Below are positions 1-5,311 of a DNA stretch of 6,660 nt, one piece after another (the stretch's first letter is position 1; every line of letters begins with the position of its first letter). A program made the position numbers and the translations under genes. Source of the stretch: Thermodesulfovibrionales bacterium (lineage in GTDB: Bacteria > Nitrospirota > Thermodesulfovibrionia > Thermodesulfovibrionales > UBA1546); the NCBI GenBank assembly GCA_919901705.1, contig CAKKPR010000011.1, positions 1 through 6,660 of the forward strand, read 5' to 3'. The notes under the pieces were generated by a model. That model was not told the DNA's origin. It saw only the letters and a program-made list of their open reading frames with translations, and made no database searches.

Positions 1-686
1 AAGTCACCTTCAAAAGAGGCGGAAATGTAATCATCCCTGCCTTTTCAATAGGCAGGACCCAGGACCTGCTCTACGACCTCAACAGGCTTGTGCGCGAGGG
101 CAGGCTTTACAATATAAATGTATATATAGACAGCCCCCTGGCTGAAAAAGCAACAAAAACATATCTGGCTCATCCTGAATGCTTTGATGAAGAGGCAAAG
201 AGACTTATCAGCGGGAATGTGATCGGTGATGCCGTTAAAGTTAAATTCACCCATTCGGTCGAGGAGTCAATGGCATTGAACAAGATTAAATCCAATGCAG
301 TAATCATCGCAGGAAGCGGCATGTGCGACGGGGGCCGTGTCAGACATCACCTTAAATATAACCTCTGGAGGCCGGAGTGCAGCATTATATTTGTAGGGTT
401 TCAGGCAAGGGGCACACTCGGCAGGAGAATTGTTGATGGTGCAAAAATGGTTCATATATTCGGAGAGGAAATAGCTGTAAAGGCAAAGGTGTATACGTTG
501 GGAGGCTTCTCTGCACATGCAGACCAGAAAGAACTCCTCGAATGGTTATCTGCATTCAAAGGCAGTCCCAGGGTATTCGTGGTTCACGGAGAAAAAGAAA
601 CAGCAGTAGCCTTTTCAGAGCTGATAAAAGAAAAACATGGGTTTGTCACGCACGTGCCTGCAAAGGGGGAATCCTACGAATTATGA
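1..686 (+). CDS. MBL-fold/beta-CASP RNA-processing nuclease, C-terminal part (5' end outside window)
   Basis: The frame is open from base 3 to the TGA at 684-686, giving 227 visible residues; the start and the N-terminal metallo-beta-lactamase metal motif (HxHxDH) lie before the window. What is visible is the beta-CASP half. An IIPAFSIGRTQDLLYDL segment at residues 10-26 is followed by motif A (YIDSPLA, Asp43), motif B (GSGMCDGGRVRHH, His115/116) and motif C (GGFSAHAD, His172), then a C-terminal VHGE near residue 194. Family members (COG1236, like Thermus TTHA0252 and the archaeal/eukaryotic CPSF73 group) are zinc-dependent cytoplasmic endo/exoribonucleases of about 430-470 residues, so roughly half is missing. 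The role in RNA maturation or decay is inferred from the family. It ends 8 bases from the oppositely oriented metG-beta gene. The family call is firm; the exact substrate is unknown. Confidence 0.93.
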   Translation, partial: VTFKRGGNVIIPAFSIGRTQDLLYDLNRLVREGRLYNINVYIDSPLAEKATKTYLAHPECFDEEAKRLISGNVIGDAVKVKFTHSVEESMALNKIKSNAVIIAGSGMCDGGRVRHHLKYNLWRPECSIIFVGFQARGTLGRRIVDGAKMVHIFGEEIAVKAKVYTLGGFSAHADQKELLEWLSAFKGSPRVFVVHGEKETAVAFSELIKEKHGFVTHVPAKGESYEL

Positions 687-694
687 AAATATTT

Positions 695-1015
695 TTATTT
701 CACCCTCGCCCCTGCTTTAATCTCTTTTTCAGGAGTGATTATCGCCAGATTCCCTTCTTCATCAGATACAGCAAGCAGCATGCCGTTTGATTCTACGCCC
801 ATGAGTTTTGCAGGCTCAAGGTTCGTGACAACCACAATGGTCTTTCCTACAAGCTCTTCAGGCGTATATGCCTTTCCAATTCCTGCCACTATCTGGCGTT
901 CCTCGCCTGTATCAACCTTCATAACTATCAATTTATTTGACTTCTCGACCCTTTGTGCCTCAAGCACCTTTCCTGTCTTCAGTTCTACTTTCACAAAATC
1001 TTCTATTGTTATCAT
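695..1015 (-). CDS. Free-standing MetG-beta / Trbp111-type tRNA-binding protein
   Basis: A 106-residue protein consisting only of an OB-fold EMAP-II-like tRNA-binding domain. Seen: an N-terminal MITIEDFVKVELKTGKV segment, VDTGEERQIVAGI at residues 34-46, VVTNLEPAKLMGVESNGML at 62-80 and a GARVK tail, all typical of the C-terminal domain of methionyl-tRNA synthetase. In many bacteria this domain is fused to MetG; here it stands alone, as in Aquifex Trbp111, a dimer that binds tRNA. It probably helps a separately encoded MetG catalytic subunit or acts as a general tRNA chaperone (inference; no metG catalytic gene is in the window). Its ATG overlaps the coaD stop as ATGA (1012-1015). GGAG lies 11 bases upstream and AGGGG directly abuts the ATG, so translation is probably coupled to coaD. 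CsaA-like proteins share the fold and are the main alternative. Confidence 0.88.
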   Translation of the reverse strand: MITIEDFVKVELKTGKVLEAQRVEKSNKLIVMKVDTGEERQIVAGIGKAYTPEELVGKTIVVVTNLEPAKLMGVESNGMLLAVSDEEGNLAIITPEKEIKAGARVK

Positions 1016-1494
1016 CCCCTGAATTTCTCCTTTAACGCCTTTTCAACAATATCAGGCACAAGCCCTTTCACTGACCCGCCGAACGACGCAACCTCTTTGA
1101 TTATCGTTGAAGTAAGGAAAGTATATTCCTCGGAAGGCATCATGAAAACTGTCTCAATTTCAAGGTCAAGTTTCCTGTTCATCAAAGCCATCTGGAGTTC
1201 ATATTCAAAGTCAGACACAGCCCTGAGCCCTCTTATAACAGCAATGCCTTTCCTCGCCTTAACATATTCAATCAAAAGTCCGTCAAATGCTTCGGCCCTG
1301 ACATTTTTAAAATTCCTTACAGCTCCCGTGATTAATTTCAACCGCTCCTGAATTGTAAAAAGAGGCTGCTTCTTCTGAGCTGTTGTTATTGCAATAATGA
1401 CCTCGTCAAATATCCTCAAGCTCCTTTTAATAAGGTCAATGTGGCCGTTTGTAATCGGGTCAAAAGTTCCGGGATAAATTGCTGTTTTTTTCAT
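1012..1494 (-). CDS. coaD: Phosphopantetheine adenylyltransferase
   Basis: CoaD transfers an adenylyl group from ATP to 4'-phosphopantetheine, giving dephospho-CoA, the penultimate step of CoA synthesis in the cytoplasm. The 160 residues match the usual length. Seen: the nucleotidyltransferase signature YPGTFDPITNGHID at residues 7-20 with the catalytic-type His18, the RGLRAVSDFEYELQMA segment at 88-103, and the MMPSEEYTFLTSTIIKEVAS segment at 118-137 that contributes the second ATP-binding (STxxK/R-like) motif. The ATG overlaps the rsmD stop (ATGA, 1491-1494), and its own stop overlaps the next gene in the same way. No clear Shine-Dalgarno precedes it (only an AGAAAAGAA stretch), which fits translation by coupling to rsmD. 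An rsmD-coaD pair is a common bacterial arrangement and supports both calls. Confidence 0.97.
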   Translation of the reverse strand: MKKTAIYPGTFDPITNGHIDLIKRSLRIFDEVIIAITTAQKKQPLFTIQERLKLITGAVRNFKNVRAEAFDGLLIEYVKARKGIAVIRGLRAVSDFEYELQMALMNRKLDLEIETVFMMPSEEYTFLTSTIIKEVASFGGSVKGLVPDIVEKALKEKFRG

Positions 1495-2066
1495 TGTTCT
1501 TTTCTGAACAATGTTAACATAGAGTCGCCATATTTGTAAGCCTTCTTCTGCCTGAGACTTCCTATTCCTTCAGGCAATCTCTTTTTTGAAAGATGCTCTG
1601 CTATCACAATGCCTCCATCCTGAACTATCCCGGCGTCAGCCAGAACAGAAAGTATATCTTCAAGCTCTCCTGAATAATAAGGAGGGTCAAGGAAGATAAT
1701 ATCGAACCTCAAACTATCTTCCTGTGCCTGTCTTATAAAATCAGATGCCTTTTGCCTTATGATATTTGCCCTTGAACTGCATTCGCATTTGCCAAGCGTC
1801 TTTTCTATCTGCTCTGCCCTTTTTTTATCAGCCTCCACAAAAAAAACCTTTTCAGCCCCTCTGCTCATAGCCTCCATGCCCACAGCTCCTGTGCCTGCGT
1901 ACAGGTCAACGAACATAGAACCTTCAATAACGCCTCCCAATATATTGAAAATAGACTCCCTGACCTTGGATGAGGTCGGCCTTAATACGCCATGCTTTGT
2001 AACAAGGCCCAATGATTTCTTCGAGCCTATTCTTCTGCCTTTTAAATCACCTGCGGAGATTCTCAA
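1491..2066 (-). CDS. rsmD: 16S rRNA (guanine-N2)-methyltransferase RsmD
   Basis: RsmD methylates N2 of G966 (E. coli numbering) in 16S rRNA during 30S assembly, using S-adenosylmethionine. Read from the TTG at 2066-2064 the protein has 191 residues, a normal length, and begins LRISAGDLKGRRI, matching the family's MRIIAGxxKGRxL start. Further motifs are RPTSSKVRESIFNIL (29-43), SAM motif I DLYAGTGAVGMEAMSRGA (54-71), an acidic VEAD (77-80), the catalytic DPPY (127-130) and the closing YGDSMLTLFRK. A GGGAGG Shine-Dalgarno five bases before the TTG settles the start. The frame stays open upstream to an ATG at 2144, but that extra 26-codon stretch lies inside a palindromic intergenic element and matches nothing in the family. 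It heads an overlapping rsmD-coaD-metG-beta unit. Confidence 0.95.
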   Translation of the reverse strand: MRISAGDLKGRRIGSKKSLGLVTKHGVLRPTSSKVRESIFNILGGVIEGSMFVDLYAGTGAVGMEAMSRGAEKVFFVEADKKRAEQIEKTLGKCECSSRANIIRQKASDFIRQAQEDSLRFDIIFLDPPYYSGELEDILSVLADAGIVQDGGIVIAEHLSKKRLPEGIGSLRQKKAYKYGDSMLTLFRKEQ

Positions 2067-2071
2067 GTACA

Positions 2072-2077
2072 CCTCCC
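2072..2077 (-). promoter_or_regulatory. Ribosome binding site deciding the rsmD TTG start
   Basis: On the minus strand this reads GGGAGG, followed by a 5-base spacer (TGTAC) and TTG at 2066-2064. It is the strongest Shine-Dalgarno near rsmD and sits where the family N-terminus begins. It lies only six bases downstream, in the rsmD sense direction, of the end of the palindromic element, so folding of that element could affect its access. Confidence 0.7.
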
Positions 2078-2083
2078 ATAGAA

Positions 2084-2237
2084 TAAAAGACAGGGTATGG
2101 TGTCCGAGCGGCTTATTTTGCCGATAGTCAACAACCCCCTCCATCCCCCTTTGTTAAGGGGGAATTCAAGAGCCATAAAGAGGCAAAATCCTCGGAGCAC
2201 AGCGAGAATGAGAGAGGATACTATGCCCTGTCTTTTA
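2084..2237. repeat. Palindromic intergenic element with 22-base terminal inverted repeats (MITE/REP-like)
   Basis: Bases 2084-2105 and 2216-2237 are inverted repeats with 19 of 22 positions complementary (TAAAAGACAGGG... against ...CCCTGTCTTTTA). Nested inside are further complementary arms: TCCGAG (2103-2108) with CTCGGA (2191-2196), ATTTTGCC (2115-2122) with GGCAAAAT (2182-2189), and a GC-rich hairpin at 2144-2163. The six-base arms share bases 2103-2105 with the outer stem, so the two pairings compete there. The arms are unequal: bases 2197-2215 add material with no partner on the left. The element fills almost all the space between the purN stop (2250) and the rsmD Shine-Dalgarno, and I see no coding sequence that explains it. 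Both ends carry TA, which would fit a TA target duplication as in IS630/mariner-type MITEs, but because TA is itself palindromic this is weak. Mobility and copy number are inference; a single copy is visible. Confidence 0.7.
2144..2163. repeat. GC-rich inner hairpin (CCCCCTT / AAGGGGG) of the intergenic element
   Basis: TCCCCCTT (2144-2151), the loop TGTT, then AAGGGGGA (2156-2163) form a perfect 8-base-pair stem. A second C-run (CCCCCT, 2135-2140) just to the left could compete for the G-run. Neither strand has a T-run directly after the stem, so it is not a canonical intrinsic terminator. C-run/TTTGTTAA/G-run motifs of this kind are familiar as dispersed intergenic repeats in environmental bacterial genomes; that resemblance is from memory and would need a genome-wide count. 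Confidence 0.6.
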
Positions 2238-2249
2238 CATTATTATATC

Positions 2250-2900
2250 TTATGGTCTTATGGCCGGGTTTACAATATCCGATGAGACTGAAGGATGGTC
2301 TTTTATCTTCACTTTTCTCCCGTCTATCTCAATCCTTCCCTCAGCAAAAAGCCTTACAGCCTCAGGATATATCTTGTGCTCAAAACTCAATATCCGCTCA
2401 GAGAGTGTATCCTCGGTATCATCAGGCAAAACAGGGACTGCAGCCTGAATAATAACAGGCCCCGTATCCATGCCCTCATCAACAAAATGTACTGTGCAGC
2501 CTGAAATTTTCACGCCGTAATCAAGCGCCTGTTTTTGACCATGCAGGCCGGGAAATGCCGGAAGCAGGGCAGGATGTATATTCATTATCCTGCCCGGAAA
2601 TGCAGCTATCAGTGGTTTTCTTACTATCCTCATAAATCCCGCGAGTATTACAAGTTCAACGCCCTTTGCCTTCAGTTCATCTGCTATCCTGCTGAAAAAA
2701 ACATCCTTTGCCGCAAACTCCCTGGGATTTATGAAGAGATATTTTATGTTGTGTTTTTTAGCCCTTTCAATTGCAAAGGCGGAAGGATTGTCGGTAATTA
2801 ACAGTTCTATTGACGCCTTGAGATTTCCTTTTTCTATTGCATCTATTATTGCCTGAAAATTAGACCCTCGGCCTGATGCAAGAACCCCTGCCTTCAGCAT
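2250..2900 (-). CDS. purN: Phosphoribosylglycinamide formyltransferase (GAR transformylase)
   Basis: PurN transfers a formyl group from 10-formyltetrahydrofolate to GAR, the third step of de novo purine synthesis, in the cytoplasm. At 216 residues it is of family length. Seen: the phosphate-binding LASGRGSNFQAII (7-19); the catalytic triad equivalents Asn107 and His109 in MNIHPALLPAFPGLHG and Asp145 in DEGMDTGP, each one residue beyond E. coli N106/H108/D144; and the folate-site FMRIV (89-93). No active-site residue is missing. The ATG at 2900 fits the family's short N-terminus, but no convincing Shine-Dalgarno precedes it. It lies 37 bases after the receiver gene on the same strand and is followed by the palindromic element, so co-transcription with rsmD is possible but unproven. 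Confidence 0.97.
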   Translation of the reverse strand: MLKAGVLASGRGSNFQAIIDAIEKGNLKASIELLITDNPSAFAIERAKKHNIKYLFINPREFAAKDVFFSRIADELKAKGVELVILAGFMRIVRKPLIAAFPGRIMNIHPALLPAFPGLHGQKQALDYGVKISGCTVHFVDEGMDTGPVIIQAAVPVLPDDTEDTLSERILSFEHKIYPEAVRLFAEGRIEIDGRKVKIKDHPSVSSDIVNPAIRP

Positions 2901-2937
2901 AACACACTGACATTTGCCGTATACTTATGTAAATTCT

Positions 2938-3327
2938 TCATTTTATAAGCTTCTTATGCTTTACAGCCATTTCTATCGAATGAACCAGCAGCTCGGATTT
3001 GTAGGGTTTAACTATAAAATCAAACGCTCCTTTTCCCATCGCGCTTATGGCAATATCCAGCTCAGCATATGCAGTCATCAGTATTACAGGGATATCCATG
3101 TTAATGCTGCGGACTTCTTCAAGGAGTTCAATGCCTGAGACCTCAGGCATTCTGATATCCGTTAATACAACATCAACTTTGTTTTCACGCAATTTAGCCA
3201 TTGCGTCTTTAGCGTTTTCGCATGAAATAACAGAATATCCGTGCTCCCTCAATAATACCGCAGTGGTTTCAAGAACAGAAGTATCATCGTCAATAATCAG
3301 GATTGAGGAGTCATGCCCTTGTTTCAT
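2938..3327 (-). CDS. Stand-alone CheY-like response-regulator receiver protein
   Basis: A 129-residue protein that is a complete receiver domain and nothing else. The acidic pocket is IIDDD (Asp14/Asp15), the phosphoacceptor is Asp57 in LTDIRMP, the switch Thr85 is in LMTAYAE and the conserved Lys107 is in VKPY. The sequence style (TDIRMPEVSGIELLEEVR, GAFDFIVKPY) is that of NtrC-family receivers, yet the protein stops after helix 5 with no AAA or DNA-binding output domain. It may therefore signal by protein contact or pass phosphate onward, as CheY/Spo0F types do (inference). AGGGAG, with its GGGAG 10 bases before the ATG, supports the start. No histidine kinase is in the window. It lies between the SurA-like gene (49 bases upstream) and purN (37 bases downstream), neither of which points to its pathway. 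Confidence 0.93.
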   Translation of the reverse strand: MKQGHDSSILIIDDDTSVLETTAVLLREHGYSVISCENAKDAMAKLRENKVDVVLTDIRMPEVSGIELLEEVRSINMDIPVILMTAYAELDIAISAMGKGAFDFIVKPYKSELLVHSIEMAVKHKKLIK

Positions 3328-3376
3328 TCACTACTGTCTCCCTTATTAAATATACAGGAATTAGCTGAACAGCAAT

Positions 3377-4333
3377 CTAAAGCCTTATCTCGATGTAGGC
3401 ATTTTCTCTGAGCCCCCGAAGCCAGCTTTTATATTTCTCAGAGAAATATTTTTCTATCAGTTTGTTTCTTATTGACTCTTTTAATTCAGCCTCGCTGTGC
3501 TTTTCTGATTTTTCCTCAAGCCTGACAATATGCAGACCCCTGTCAGTCCAGAAAGGCTGACTGACCTCGCCCGCCTTCATTCGTGATACCACATCTATGA
3601 ATTCCTTTGCCATGTAACGCTTCTTAACAAAGCCAAGGTCTCCGCCCGCCTTACGTGAAGGGTCTTCGGAATATTTTTGCGCAAGGGCTGAAAAATCCTC
3701 GCCGGCCTTCAGCTGCTTAAGGATAGCATCTGCTTTCCCTTCCACTGCCTTCCGGTCATTGCTGCTGTCGGGCCTTTTAAAAAAAATCTGCCTGATTCTG
3801 TAGGCCTCCCCCTCCGCCAGAATGTTCTTATCCTCTCCCATCTGTTTCTGTACATCACTCTCAGACACAACTATCCTGCTTTTTATCTGCTGAGAAACAA
3901 CCCTGCTCAATATTATCTGTTCTGCTATTTTTTTCTTGTATTCATCAAAAGTAAACCCTTCTTTTTTCAGGGATTCTATCAATGCCGGTTCATCCAGAGA
4001 ATATTTTTTCCTTATATCAACAATGGTGCTGTTAACATCATCCGTGGTCGCGTCTATGCCTAACTGTTTTGCGGCCTGAAGCTGCAATTTCATGTCTATT
4101 AAACTTTCAAGAAAAATCCCCTCGTTTTCCTTGAATATCTTTCTCTTCTCCTCATCTTTCAATCCTCGCATCTTGTCGCTCGCCTCAAACTCCATCGCCT
4201 TGTATAAATCGCTCCAGGTTATTACCTCCTGATTTACAACTGCGACAACCCTGTCAAGGAGTATAGCTGCCTGCGATACTGAATGAAAGATAAAAACAAG
4301 CAAAACAAAAATAAATACCTTGAGCTTCATCAT
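3377..4333 (-). CDS. SurA-like periplasmic peptidyl-prolyl cis-trans isomerase (single parvulin domain)
   Basis: A 318-residue secreted chaperone. It opens with a signal peptide (MMKLK, then a hydrophobic stretch at 6-16 and an SQA-A cleavage site near residues 22-23). A SurA-type N-terminal domain follows, starting at LLDRVVAVVNQEVITWSDL, then one PpiC/rotamase domain at about 176-275 (EAYRIRQIFFKRP, FSALAQKYSEDPSRKAGGDLG, FWTDRGLHIVRLEE) and a C-terminal helix packing segment ending YIEIRL. SurA proteins escort unfolded outer-membrane proteins through the periplasm. E. coli SurA has two parvulin domains, whereas this protein has one, as in many non-enteric homologues and PrsA/PpiD relatives. 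AGGGG lies six bases before the first ATG; the adjacent second ATG at 4330 is equally possible. It is the first gene of the minus-strand block and is divergent from the YkgJ-type gene. Confidence 0.9.
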   Translation of the reverse strand: MMKLKVFIFVLLVFIFHSVSQAAILLDRVVAVVNQEVITWSDLYKAMEFEASDKMRGLKDEEKRKIFKENEGIFLESLIDMKLQLQAAKQLGIDATTDDVNSTIVDIRKKYSLDEPALIESLKKEGFTFDEYKKKIAEQIILSRVVSQQIKSRIVVSESDVQKQMGEDKNILAEGEAYRIRQIFFKRPDSSNDRKAVEGKADAILKQLKAGEDFSALAQKYSEDPSRKAGGDLGFVKKRYMAKEFIDVVSRMKAGEVSQPFWTDRGLHIVRLEEKSEKHSEAELKESIRNKLIEKYFSEKYKSWLRGLRENAYIEIRL

Positions 4334-4360
4334 TTTCTTCCCCTGAATTCCAAAAGTAGT

Positions 4361-4389
4361 ATTAAAGTATATCCTATACCCCGTGAAAA
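4361..4389 (-). promoter_or_regulatory. Candidate promoter for the SurA-like gene
   Basis: On the minus strand, TTTTCA (4389-4384), a 17-base spacer and TTTAAT (4366-4361) give a weak sigma-70-like pair, with the -10 about 28 bases before the ATG. An overlapping TATACT (4371-4366) is a better -10 but lacks a good -35 at the right distance. Divergent gene orientation requires promoters in this stretch, but these exact boxes are low-confidence pattern matches. Confidence 0.25.
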
Positions 4390-4490
4390 TTCCACAAAAA
4401 TTGTCTGATAAAAAGCCCTGGTTCTCTTCGGAAAATAATTCAGGAGTGTGTTACGCCTCAATTATGTTAAAATATCTGAAATTACCGACA

Positions 4491-4497
4491 AGGAAGG
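4491..4497 (+). promoter_or_regulatory. Ribosome binding site deciding the YkgJ-type gene start
   Basis: AGGAAGG sits eight bases before the ATG at 4506, an ideal spacing. It is 17 bases from the in-frame ATG at 4515 and far from the GTG at 4383, so it favours 4506 over both. Confidence 0.75.
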
Positions 4498-4505
4498 TTA
4501 TTGAA

Positions 4506-5306
4506 ATGTTTAATATGAAGGTAGTACAGCCTGCGAGGCTCGACCCTGAAACAAAATTTAAATTCAGATGCCATAAAGGTATAAAGTGCTTCACAAAATG
4601 CTGCAGCAATATAGATATAATGCTCACGCCTTATGATATCCTGCGGATGAAGAACAGGCTGAAGATGTCATCAGAAGAGTTTCTTGAAAAACATACATTC
4701 TCAAAGATTGATGAAAAATCATCCCATCCCTATGCATACCTCAAGATGAGCAGAGACGAAAAAAGAAGCTGCCCTTTTCTTGTCGTGCCGGACGGCTGCA
4801 CAATCTACACGGACCGGCCTGTAAGCTGCAGGTATTATCCTGTAGGTCAGGCGACTTTGAAAAAAAATATGGGCGAAGGGATAGTGCACGAGGAATTTTA
4901 TTTCTTTGTAAAAGAACCTCATTGCCTTGGATACGAAGAAAATACAGAATGGACCGTTGAATCATGGAGGAAAGACCAGGAGTCAAGCCTCTATGACGAG
5001 ATGAACCGGGAATGGAAAAGTGTTTTGATGAGAAGGGATATCCCCGGAGGCAAGAGTGTCCTTGACCCTAAAAAGCAGACCCAGTTCTATATGTCAAGCT
5101 ATGACCTGGATAAATTCAAGAGATATGTATTTGAAAGCAAGTTTCTGGATATATTTGACATCGACAAAGACGAGATCGAAAAGATACGTACTGATGAAGT
5201 AGCGCTCATGAAACTCGGGTTTAAATACCTGAAATATCTTATGATGATGGAAGAAGCGTTGAAGGTTAAGCCTGAAGTTGTGAAGGCAAAGAAAGCAAAG
5301 GAATAA
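4506..5306 (+). CDS. YkgJ-family cysteine-cluster protein
   Basis: A 266-residue protein when started at the ATG after AGGAAGG. Eight cysteines are visible: Cys22, Cys28, Cys32 and Cys33 in RCHKGIKCFTKCC, then Cys89 (SCPFL), Cys98 (DGCTIY), Cys108 (VSCRYYP) and Cys140 (PHCLGY). This is the YkgJ/UPF0153 pattern (CxxCC-type cluster plus CPFL, CxIY and RPxxCRxYP), presumed to bind zinc or an iron-sulfur centre; the biochemical function of the family is not established. The first cluster is spaced C-x5-C-x3-CC rather than the shorter C-x2-C-x2-CC common in small members. The LTPYDILRMKNRL segment after it is typical of the longer subgroup. The C-terminal third is charged and probably helical, ending in a lysine-rich tail (KVKPEVVKAKKAKE). 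No signal peptide or membrane segment is seen. Its stop is five bases from the proposed start of the Mur ligase, so the two are likely one operon. Confidence 0.88.
   Translation: MFNMKVVQPARLDPETKFKFRCHKGIKCFTKCCSNIDIMLTPYDILRMKNRLKMSSEEFLEKHTFSKIDEKSSHPYAYLKMSRDEKRSCPFLVVPDGCTIYTDRPVSCRYYPVGQATLKKNMGEGIVHEEFYFFVKEPHCLGYEENTEWTVESWRKDQESSLYDEMNREWKSVLMRRDIPGGKSVLDPKKQTQFYMSSYDLDKFKRYVFESKFLDIFDIDKDEIEKIRTDEVALMKLGFKYLKYLMMMEEALKVKPEVVKAKKAKE
5297..5302 (+). promoter_or_regulatory. Putative ribosome binding site for the Mur ligase, inside the end of the YkgJ-type gene
   Basis: AAAGGA overlaps the last codons of the upstream gene. It lies nine bases from ACG (5312) and is directly followed by ATA (5303). 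Its position supports initiation near 5309-5314 rather than at the ATG 5378, which has no purine-rich motif at a suitable distance. Confidence 0.45.
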
Positions 5307-5311
5307 AGACT

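Larger units (their letters stand above)
4334..4505. other. Divergent intergenic region (172 bases)
   Basis: This separates the minus-strand SurA-like gene from the plus-strand YkgJ-type gene, so it should hold both promoters. The plus-strand frame of the YkgJ-type gene stays open back to a GTG at 4383, but the extra residues lack family resemblance and there is no ribosome binding site there. I therefore treat the stretch as non-coding. I see no convincing operator, hairpin or plus-strand promoter. Confidence 0.6.

Noticed and set aside
680..705. Bidirectional terminator between the converging nuclease and metG-beta genes
   Set aside because: Only an A/T-rich, weakly palindromic stretch is present across the 8-base gap; no GC stem is visible.
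735..1351. Long plus-strand open frames opposite metG-beta and coaD
   Set aside because: They are antisense shadows of two firmly recognised minus-strand genes; their translations are low-complexity and match no family.
2144..2163. Intrinsic terminator after purN
   Set aside because: The stem is strong, but neither strand has a T-run directly after it, and it is part of a larger palindromic element.
2252..2801. Several plus-strand frames opposite purN
   Set aside because: purN has all its catalytic residues on the minus strand; the opposing frames have no recognisable domains or ribosome binding sites.
2901..2937. Promoter or operator before purN (contains GTATAC)
   Set aside because: A six-base palindrome and A/T-rich sequence alone are not enough; no spaced -35/-10 pair is convincing.
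4383..4505. N-terminal extension of the YkgJ-type protein from GTG 4383
   Set aside because: There is no ribosome binding site at 4383, the extra 41 residues do not resemble the family, and a well-spaced AGGAAGG precedes ATG 4506.
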